This document shows positions 30,575-35,860 of a stretch of 35,860 nt of DNA, one piece after another. Location of the stretch: the NCBI GenBank assembly GCA_964604955.1, contig CAZSBE010000021.1, forward strand, positions 1 to 35,860. Direction: 5' to 3'. Both the position numbers and the translations under genes were made by a program. The stretch's first letter is position 1, and the number at the start of each line of letters is the position of its first letter. This DNA comes from JALGWA01 sp964604955. GTDB lineage: Bacteria > Arandabacterota > Arandabacteria > Arandabacterales > JALGWA01. The notes under the pieces are model-generated. The model did no database searches. It was not told the DNA's origin and saw nothing but the letters and a program-made list of their open reading frames with translations.

Positions 30575-32071
30575 TTAACTCTCCGTCACCACCTTCCGCT
30601 TCCTCAACGTGGCGACGTAGGTGTCCACGTACTGCCTCGCCTGCTGCTCCCAGGAGAAGTCGCGCTTCATGGCCCGCAGCATGAGCTCTTTCCAGGCGTT
30701 TCCGTCCCGGAACGCCTCGCGGGCCCTCCGCACGGTCTCGAGGAGCTCCGCGGCCGAGTACTCCTCGAAGACGAAGCCGGTGGAGTCGGCGGCGGCAGCC
30801 AGGTCGATCACGGAATCCGCCAGCCCGCCCGTCTTCCGCACCACCGGTATCGTGCCGTACTTCATGCTGTACATCTGGTTGAGGCCGCAGGGCTCGTACT
30901 TGGACGGCATTAGGAACATGTCGCAGCCGGCCTCTATCTGATGCGCGAGCTCTTCGTCAAAGGCGATATTGACCGACACGCGGTCCGGGTGGCGCGCCGC
31001 GTAGTCGCTCAGAAGCTCATGGTATTTCTTCTCGCCCGTCCCGAGGATCACGACGCCCAGGTCGAGGCCGATCATCTCGTCGAAGGCCCCGGCTACCAGG
31101 TCGAAGCCCTTCTGGTCGACGAGCCTCGAGATCATGCCGATAAGGGGAACCCCCTCGCCGGCCTTGAGGCCGAGCCGCTTGATGAGATGCTCGCGGCAGA
31201 GCCGCTTGCCGGTCCGGTCCTGAACGCTGTACCTGTATGGTATGAGCTTGTCGGATTCGGGGTTCCACACGCTGTAGTCGGCGCCGTTCAAGATGCCCAC
31301 GAGGTCCCGCTGTCTCGACCTCAGGACGCCCTCCAGCCCGTAACCGAACTCGGCGGTCTGTATCTCCCTGGCGTAGGTCGGGCTCACCGTCGTAATCGTG
31401 TCGGAGTAGATGATGCCGGCCTTCATCATGTTGACGTCGCCGTGGAACTCGACGCCGCCCATGGGTTGCATCATATGCTCGCTGAACCCTGCGACGTAAC
31501 CGGTCCTGCGCGGGAAGACCCCCTGGTACGCCAGGTTGTGTATCGTGTAGACGACGCCCGTGTTCCTGAAATAGTCGTCCGCCCTGGGCTCATCCCTGAG
31601 CCAGGCCGGGATGAACCCCGTCTGGTGGTCGTGACAGTGGATGATGTCGGGCCTGAGGTCCATGAGCCTCGCGAGGCGCAGCGCCGCCTTCGAGAAGAAA
31701 ATATAGCGCTCGGCATTGTCGGAGAAGTCCTCGCCCGTCGCCGCGCTCGAGTAGATGCCGTCCCGCCCGAAGAAACGGTCATTCTCTATGAGCAGCACCT
31801 CGACCTTGGTGCCCGGGAGCTTTGTCGAATACGCCCTTGCGGTGGCCGTGCTGTCGCCCAGGGGGATGTCGAACTCCCCGGCCTCTCTAATGGGGCTCGT
31901 CTTCGCGCCCCCGTCCTTGATCTTCTTGTAAAACGGCAGCGCTATTTTGACGTCGTGGCCCGCTTCAGCCAGGGCCCTCGGCAGCGCCCCCATAACGTCG
32001 GCCAGGCCGCCCACCTTGGCCAGGGGGTGAACTTCGGCCGAAACCATCAGAATAGAGAGCTTCCCCTCCAT
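30575..32071 (-). CDS. glgA: glycogen (starch) synthase, GT5 family
   Basis: 498 residues, the usual length. It elongates alpha-1,4-glucan from ADP- or UDP-glucose. Seen: LSILMVSAEVHPLAKVGGLADV (the KxGGL donor-binding motif near residue 20), HDHQTGFIPAWL, TTVSPTYAREIQ, GILNGADYSVWNPESD, ISRLVDQKGFDL, and the end motif FLMPSKYEPCGLNQMYSMKYGTIP followed by RKTGGLADSV. I chose the ATG at 32071 (GAGG 5 bases upstream) over the GTG at 32077. The upstream galT gene ends 12 bases before; the GT2 gene follows after 7 bases, so the three form one transcription unit. The charge pattern does not tell which nucleotide sugar is used. Confidence 0.95.
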   Translation of the reverse strand: MEGKLSILMVSAEVHPLAKVGGLADVMGALPRALAEAGHDVKIALPFYKKIKDGGAKTSPIREAGEFDIPLGDSTATARAYSTKLPGTKVEVLLIENDRFFGRDGIYSSAATGEDFSDNAERYIFFSKAALRLARLMDLRPDIIHCHDHQTGFIPAWLRDEPRADDYFRNTGVVYTIHNLAYQGVFPRRTGYVAGFSEHMMQPMGGVEFHGDVNMMKAGIIYSDTITTVSPTYAREIQTAEFGYGLEGVLRSRQRDLVGILNGADYSVWNPESDKLIPYRYSVQDRTGKRLCREHLIKRLGLKAGEGVPLIGMISRLVDQKGFDLVAGAFDEMIGLDLGVVILGTGEKKYHELLSDYAARHPDRVSVNIAFDEELAHQIEAGCDMFLMPSKYEPCGLNQMYSMKYGTIPVVRKTGGLADSVIDLAAAADSTGFVFEEYSAAELLETVRRAREAFRDGNAWKELMLRAMKRDFSWEQQARQYVDTYVATLRKRKVVTES

Positions 32072-32083
32072 CTTCACCTCACT

Positions 32084-33097
32084 TTACTTTGTCGCGCCTG
32101 CTAGTGAAATTTCCCGAAGGTACTTGGCCGCATCTTCAGGGGCGGTCGGGTTGATATAGAATCCCGAACCCCATTCGAAGCCCGCCACCTTGGTCAGCTT
32201 GGGCATGATCTCGATATGCCAGTGGTACCAGAGCCTGTTGTCGCCCTGGCACGGCAGGGTATGCAGAATGAAATTGTAGGGCGGCGAGGACAGCGCCGTG
32301 TTGAGCCTCGCCAGCGTCTCCTTGAGCAGCCTCGCCAGCAGGCATATCTCGGCGTCCTCCAGCTCCTCAAAGGCCGGAGCGTGCTTCTTGGGAAGGAGCC
32401 ACGTCTCGAAAGGGAACCTCGCCGCGAACGGCTCGATCGAAATGAAGCTCTCGTTGGCGCAGACGATGCGCACGTCGTCGCTCGTCTCCTGCGAAACGAT
32501 GTCGCAGAAGATGCACCGCTCCTTGTAGTCGTAGTATCTGCGGGCGCCCTCTATCTCCTCCCACACGCGCTTCGGTATGATGGGCATGGCTATGAGCTGG
32601 GTGTGCGAGTGCTCGAGCGAGGCGCCTGCGGCTTCACCGTGGTTCTTGAAGATAAGGATATACCTGAATCTCGCGTCCTTCTTGAGATCGATCATCCTCT
32701 GCTTCCATGCCAGCAGGATCTCCGTGATATGGGTCTCGCCGAGGTCCGAGAGCGACTTGTCGTGGTCCGGGGTCTCGATGATGACCTCATGCGCCCCCAC
32801 TCCGTTCATTCTGTCGAATATGCCCACGCCCTGCCGGTTGAGCTCGCCCTCGATCTCGAGAGCGGGGAACTTGTTCGAGACCACTCTCACCCACCAGCCC
32901 GGGCTGTCCTTCTTGGTGCCCGGCGCCCGGTACGCAAACACCTCGGGGGGCGTTTTGGATTCGTTGCCCGTGCAGAACGGGCAGAAGCCCCCGCCCTTGG
33001 GAACGGGGGCGGACGTGAAGTCGGTGGGCCGCTTGCCCCTTTCGGTCGAGATTATTACCCAGCGTCCGATGACCGGGTCCTTGCGCAGTTCAGGCAT
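32084..33097 (-). CDS. galT: galactose-1-phosphate uridylyltransferase
   Basis: 337 residues, the usual length. The HIT-superfamily enzyme exchanges UMP between UDP-glucose and galactose-1-phosphate. Seen: LRKDPVIGRWVIISTERGKRP at the start (first part RKDPVIGRWVI), the zinc CPFC pair (Cys39, Cys42), the active-site His163-Ser-His165 in LEHSHTQLIAMP (His165 expected as the nucleophile), a second CIFC pair, and the C-terminal YHWHIEIMP metal motif. The HSHTQ form, rather than HPHGQ of E. coli, matches the archaeal/Thermotoga-type subgroup. The start ATG at 33097 has GGAAGGG upstream. It supplies UDP-sugars for the glycogen and surface-glycan genes around it. Confident. Confidence 0.95.
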   Translation of the reverse strand: MPELRKDPVIGRWVIISTERGKRPTDFTSAPVPKGGGFCPFCTGNESKTPPEVFAYRAPGTKKDSPGWWVRVVSNKFPALEIEGELNRQGVGIFDRMNGVGAHEVIIETPDHDKSLSDLGETHITEILLAWKQRMIDLKKDARFRYILIFKNHGEAAGASLEHSHTQLIAMPIIPKRVWEEIEGARRYYDYKERCIFCDIVSQETSDDVRIVCANESFISIEPFAARFPFETWLLPKKHAPAFEELEDAEICLLARLLKETLARLNTALSSPPYNFILHTLPCQGDNRLWYHWHIEIMPKLTKVAGFEWGSGFYINPTAPEDAAKYLREISLAGATK

Positions 33098-33131
33098 TCC
33101 GGATCCCTTCCAGGTTCTAACAGGTTCATAA

Positions 33132-33172
33132 GGGCTGGTACATTCTAATGCCCAGCCCCCGAGTCATGTCAA
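33132..33172 (-). promoter_or_regulatory. candidate promoter of galT-glgA-GT2, with an inverted repeat around the -10
   Basis: TTGACA (33172-33167), a 19-base spacer (longer than ideal) and TAGAAT (33147-33142) on the minus strand. GGGCTGG (33132-33138) and CCAGCCC (33152-33158) form a perfect 7-bp inverted repeat around the -10, which could be an operator or serve as the end of the GT4 transcript. Confidence 0.45.
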
Positions 33173-33175
33173 TAT

Positions 33176-34405
33176 CTAATGCTCTGCCACGGCTTTGTAA
33201 AGCGCCATCAGCTTATCATAGTGAATCCCGGCGCTGAATTCACGCTCGACGCGGGCCCTCGCGTTCCTGCCGAGCCGCTCCCTCAGGGGGGCGTCCCCCG
33301 CAAGCAGCGTCATTCGCTCGGCCAGCGCGGCGGCGTCCTGCGGCTCCACCAGGAAACCCGTCTCGCCGTCGGCGACCATCTCGGGAATCCCCCCGATACC
33401 GGAGCCGATCACGGGCTTTCCCAGCGCCAGCGATTCAAGCACATTGTACGGGAAGTTCTCATAACATATGGACGGGACCACTACGAACATGGAATCCCGT
33501 ACGAGGGGCATGAGGTCCTCCTTGTTCACGTAGCCCAGCAGCTCGACGTTCCCGGCCCCTGCCGCGGCCCGCCTCGCTTCGAGATGGTCCCGCAGCGGCC
33601 CCTCACCGGCGATCAGGACCTTTATCCGGGGCGCCAGCGCGGCCGCATCGATCAGGGACTCGATTCCCTTCTCTGAGGAGAGGCGCCCGAAGGAGATGGC
33701 ATAATCGCCGCCCCCGTAGGAGGGCGCGAGAGCGCCTGTGTCTACGAAATTGTGAATGACCTCTATCTTGCCGGCGTCCAGCCCGCATTCGATGAACTTC
33801 CGGCGGGCGAAGGCGCTCGGCGTGATTATGCGCCTGACGTGGCGGAAGTAGCGCATTGACCTCACAAAATAAGACTCCAGGGCGACCGCGGCCGTTCCCC
33901 CCAGCGAACCCTGCTTGCAGCGGCGCGGAAGCGCCCTGAAGTAGTGCTTTCCCCCGCAGGCCTCGCATATCTTGCCGTCGTTGAAGAGCAGCGAGTTGGG
34001 ACAGACCGGGTCGTAGTCATGGGCCGTGAAAACCACGGGGATGCCGCGCGCCCGGGCCGGGCCCAGTATGGAGAAAGTGAGGTGGCGCCTGAAGTTCTGC
34101 ATATGTATGATATCGGGCGCCGTCTTATCGAGCAGCGCGGCGAACCTGTCGCGCGCCTCGAAGGAATACAAGCTCCTCAGGAGAGCCCGCAGCCTGGCGA
34201 CGGGCCCTGCGCTCTCGGAGGTCTCGCGGTAGTCGACGTAGTCTACGAAGAACTCCTCCTCGGCGCATTTGACATTATAGCGGTGCTTCATCGCGAAATG
34301 GAAGACCTCGTGACCGCGCGCCCTCAGCAAATCGGCCAGGTCGAAGGTGTAGGTCGAGTCCCCCCCGCGCCTGTAGTGATATGTGTTGACGATACCTATC
34401 TTCAC
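33176..34405 (-). CDS. GT4-family glycosyltransferase (group 1)
   Basis: 409 residues. The N-terminal domain begins KIGIVNTYHYRRGGDSTYTF and holds HMQNFRRHLTF and FTAHDYDPVCPNSLLF. A zinc-ribbon-like cysteine cluster CEACGGKHYFRALPRRC follows, seen in several GT4 enzymes from capsule loci. The C-terminal domain has FGRLSSEKGIESLIDAA, VLIAGEGPLRDHLE and the donor-binding E-x7-E motif ENFPYNVLE, then LALGKPVIGSGIGGIPEMV. I chose the GTG at 34405 with GGAGG 7 bases upstream; it starts 2 bases after the stop of the deacetylase-like gene, so the two are co-expressed. Cytoplasmic, acting on nucleotide-sugar donors; donor and acceptor unknown. Confidence 0.92.
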   Translation of the reverse strand: MKIGIVNTYHYRRGGDSTYTFDLADLLRARGHEVFHFAMKHRYNVKCAEEEFFVDYVDYRETSESAGPVARLRALLRSLYSFEARDRFAALLDKTAPDIIHMQNFRRHLTFSILGPARARGIPVVFTAHDYDPVCPNSLLFNDGKICEACGGKHYFRALPRRCKQGSLGGTAAVALESYFVRSMRYFRHVRRIITPSAFARRKFIECGLDAGKIEVIHNFVDTGALAPSYGGGDYAISFGRLSSEKGIESLIDAAALAPRIKVLIAGEGPLRDHLEARRAAAGAGNVELLGYVNKEDLMPLVRDSMFVVVPSICYENFPYNVLESLALGKPVIGSGIGGIPEMVADGETGFLVEPQDAAALAERMTLLAGDAPLRERLGRNARARVEREFSAGIHYDKLMALYKAVAEH

Positions 34406-34407
34406 CG

Positions 34408-35664
34408 CTAATCCTCCAGGAACCTGCGCAGGAAGTCCCCCAGCGTGAGGCAGTCGATATCGCCCGTCACGGCCAGGGCCGCCCGGTAGGGGCTCGGCCA
34501 CAGCGAGTCCGAGACCAGGGGCTGGCTGCACCTCCTTATGAGGTCGAGGGCAGTCGTCCTGTGGGTGAGGGCGTCGAAATACACGGGATATGACGACCTA
34601 TCTTCTGATACTTCAAAGAAATAGCCGAGGTCTCTTATAGTCAGCTTGAGGCTGTCCGGCACGGAGGTGTCGAGCCCGATAAGGGGCCTCAGGTCGCAGT
34701 CCACGACCGCGCCGGCCGTAAGCGGCTCCTCCAGGCCCTCCCGAGGTATGCAGGCCCTGAACTCCACCCTCGAGGGGGCCTGGCTCCTGAGAGCGAAACC
34801 TCCCCCGGGACTCTCGCCGATGACTATCTTGAGGCCGGTCCGGGCGCGCCACCACGAGTCGATCTCGGCCAGGGTGGCCACCCAGAAGGAGTCCGGCGCG
34901 CGCGAGAGATTGAGCACCTTCTCAAGGCTCTTCTTCAGAATGACGGCCCTCTCCGGATGGAGCTGGATGGTCAGGAGTTCGCCCTTCTCGAGGGCCATGT
35001 GCCCCATCTCGTTCCACACGTCCCCTATCCTCCCGGGGTCCATACCCATGCGGTCCAAGAGAATCTCATCGTCGGGAAGCGAGACGGGGATCTCGACGAG
35101 CCTGCCGGCGAAACGGGGTAGCGACCTGTCGGAGGCCCGGGTAACTGGCGAGTAGAACTTGAGGCCGCGGGCAAGGCCGTCGGCCTCCTCCCTCGTGAGG
35201 TCCGCCAGCGAGCGCATGGGCTCCCAGTAGAAGGCGAGGTTGCTGTCATAGCTGAAGCCGAGGCTCTCAAGCGCCTTGAGCGTGGCCTCGTTATATCGGA
35301 GATACGGACTCCGGAAGCCCCTTGCGTCCAGGCCGTGCTTCCCGAAGATGGCCACCGCCTTCTCGAGGTGATCGCGCTGCGCCTCTGCGGCGAGAAGCGC
35401 CATGTCGGTATGGACCAGCCCGTGAATGGGCAGCTCGACGCCCTTCTCCCGGAGCCTCAGCGCCACGCCGGGGTTCCGGTCGAGGACGGTCGCCGTTATG
35501 GGAAGGCTTGGAGCGGCGCCGTATTCCATGACGGTGTCCGCAAGCGCCATGAGGCGGCTCTCCATGCGGCCCGGGGTGACCCCGAACCGGGTTGCCACCT
35601 GCCAGGCCCTCCGGAGGGTATTGGCAAGGCCCCTCGAGCCGAGCACGAACTTGAAACGGTTCAA
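34408..35664 (-). CDS. polysaccharide-deacetylase-like protein with displaced motif 1
   Basis: 418 residues. An arrangement of NodB motifs is present: LPITATVLDRNPGVAL (strand 2), metal His pair in ELPIHGLVHTDM (His81, His85), and GFRSPYLRYNEATLKAL (Arg118-Ser-Pro120). Motif 1 (T-x-D-D/D-x-D) is missing from the N-terminus, where it belongs before residue 55; instead WPSPYRAALAVTGDIDCL occurs at the very C-terminus (Thr400, Asp402, Asp404). Between lies a beta-rich region (about 255-385). This suggests either circular permutation or a second truncated domain. The start is TTG at 35664, with GGAAGG 7 bases upstream. It is followed by the GT4 gene after 2 bases. Confidence 0.75.
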   Translation of the reverse strand: MNRFKFVLGSRGLANTLRRAWQVATRFGVTPGRMESRLMALADTVMEYGAAPSLPITATVLDRNPGVALRLREKGVELPIHGLVHTDMALLAAEAQRDHLEKAVAIFGKHGLDARGFRSPYLRYNEATLKALESLGFSYDSNLAFYWEPMRSLADLTREEADGLARGLKFYSPVTRASDRSLPRFAGRLVEIPVSLPDDEILLDRMGMDPGRIGDVWNEMGHMALEKGELLTIQLHPERAVILKKSLEKVLNLSRAPDSFWVATLAEIDSWWRARTGLKIVIGESPGGGFALRSQAPSRVEFRACIPREGLEEPLTAGAVVDCDLRPLIGLDTSVPDSLKLTIRDLGYFFEVSEDRSSYPVYFDALTHRTTALDLIRRCSQPLVSDSLWPSPYRAALAVTGDIDCLTLGDFLRRFLED

Positions 35665-35684
35665 ATCCCCACCTTCCTAATGAG

Positions 35685-35713
35685 TTGACACCCCGCCCGA
35701 CCGGGCGGATAAT
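35685..35713 (+). promoter_or_regulatory. consensus promoter with a palindrome in its spacer, probably leaderless
   Basis: TTGACA (35685-35690), exactly 17 bases, then GATAAT (35708-35713), followed after 6 bases by the GTG at 35720. Within the spacer CCGCCCG-AC-CGGGCGG (35693-35708) is a perfect 7-bp inverted repeat, so a repressor could sit between -35 and -10. Confidence 0.7.
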
Positions 35714-35719
35714 GAAAGC

Positions 35720-35860
35720 GTGAAAGTATCGATCATCATGCCCGTATATAACGAGAAGGCTACGCTTCTCAGCATTCTCGAAAAGGTCGAAGCCGTCCCT
35801 CTCGACAAGGAGATAGTGCTGGTCGACGGGCAAGGATCTGATACCGGGAAAGATATAGTG
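35720..35860 (+). CDS. GT2 glycosyltransferase, N-terminal fragment cut by the window edge
   Basis: 47 residues to the right edge. MKVSIIMPVYNEKATLLSIL is the standard GT2 N-terminal strand and helix, and LDKEIVLVDGQGSDTGKDI is the second. The latter usually reads VDDGSTDGT; the change to VDGQGSDTG may be real or an end-of-contig error. The ATG at 35712 leads directly to a stop (ATGAAAGCGTGA), so the GTG at 35720 is the only start. There is no Shine-Dalgarno sequence, and the promoter position suggests a leaderless transcript. It diverges from the deacetylase-like gene at 35664. Confidence 0.85.
   Translation, partial: MKVSIIMPVYNEKATLLSILEKVEAVPLDKEIVLVDGQGSDTGKDIV

Noticed and set aside
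30941..32104. 387-residue open frame on the plus strand
   Set aside because: Antisense to glgA, whose motifs are unambiguous.
32216..33148. 310-residue open frame on the plus strand
   Set aside because: Antisense to galT; no recognisable motif.
34406..34531. Upstream extension of the GT4 gene
   Set aside because: Would overlap the deacetylase-like gene by more than 120 bases; the GTG at 34405 has GGAGG at correct spacing and starts the conserved KIGIVNTY.
1..35860. CRISPR array, prophage, insertion sequence with transposase, plasmid origin
   Set aside because: No spaced direct-repeat array, integrase, transposase, phage or replication gene was found on either strand.

Overview
This 35.9 kb window is GC-rich and bacterial, and reads like a metagenome scaffold: it is cut at both ends and holds one 10-N assembly gap at 27221-27230. 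A PorV/UPF0164-type outer-membrane protein, a secreted protein ending in a FlgD-like (type-A T9SS-like) domain, a secreted cleaved-adhesin/PPC protein and several outer-membrane or periplasmic proteins point to a Gram-negative lineage of the FCB superphylum or a neighbouring candidate phylum (Eisenbacteria/Krumholzibacteria/Zixibacteria-like). That placement is inference from protein types, not phylogeny.

Layout. 1-668: 3'-truncated miaB. 795-8543: two large secreted proteins flank a BlaI/BlaR1-type repressor/membrane-protease pair with a clear operator array. 8646-16874: a minus-strand gene string of mtaB, a BadF/BcrA-type ATPase, a homocysteine S-methyltransferase, a corrinoid protein, an aldehyde dehydrogenase, a PorV-like protein and a DUF885 protein; the methyltransferase and corrinoid protein look like a split methionine synthase. 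17230-23600: tRNA-Leu and a Wzx-type flippase on the minus strand, diverging from a tightly coupled plus-strand operon (PaaK-like ligase, two NodB deacetylases, a GNAT protein) for surface-glycan synthesis. 23782-28590: two small secreted proteins, a two-domain chaperone-like protein and a large outer-membrane barrel protein with Ig-like ends. This is the best candidate for an undescribed system, a surface-fibre or envelope assembly locus resembling both chaperone-usher and WxL/DUF916 loci without clearly being either. 28625-35664: minus-strand genes for glycan and sugar metabolism (sulfatase-like protein, ALG5-like GT2, glycogen synthase, GalT, GT4, an oddly ordered deacetylase) with tRNA-Cys and tRNA-Gly between them. 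35720-end: start of another GT2 gene.

A short repeat with the core GGGGTCAGG recurs at four intergenic places (about 2.1, 11.06, 23.6 and 29.7 kb). It looks like a REP/REPIN family mobilised in trans, since no transposase is present. One copy supplies the stop codon of the methyltransferase gene and another overlaps the 5' end of the sulfatase-like gene. Other points of interest are two promoters placed so that transcription should begin at the start codon, a GT2 gene with no ATG/GTG/TTG before its conserved N-terminus, and that gene's stop codon lying inside tRNA-Gly. All calls come from reading the sequence; no database search was possible.
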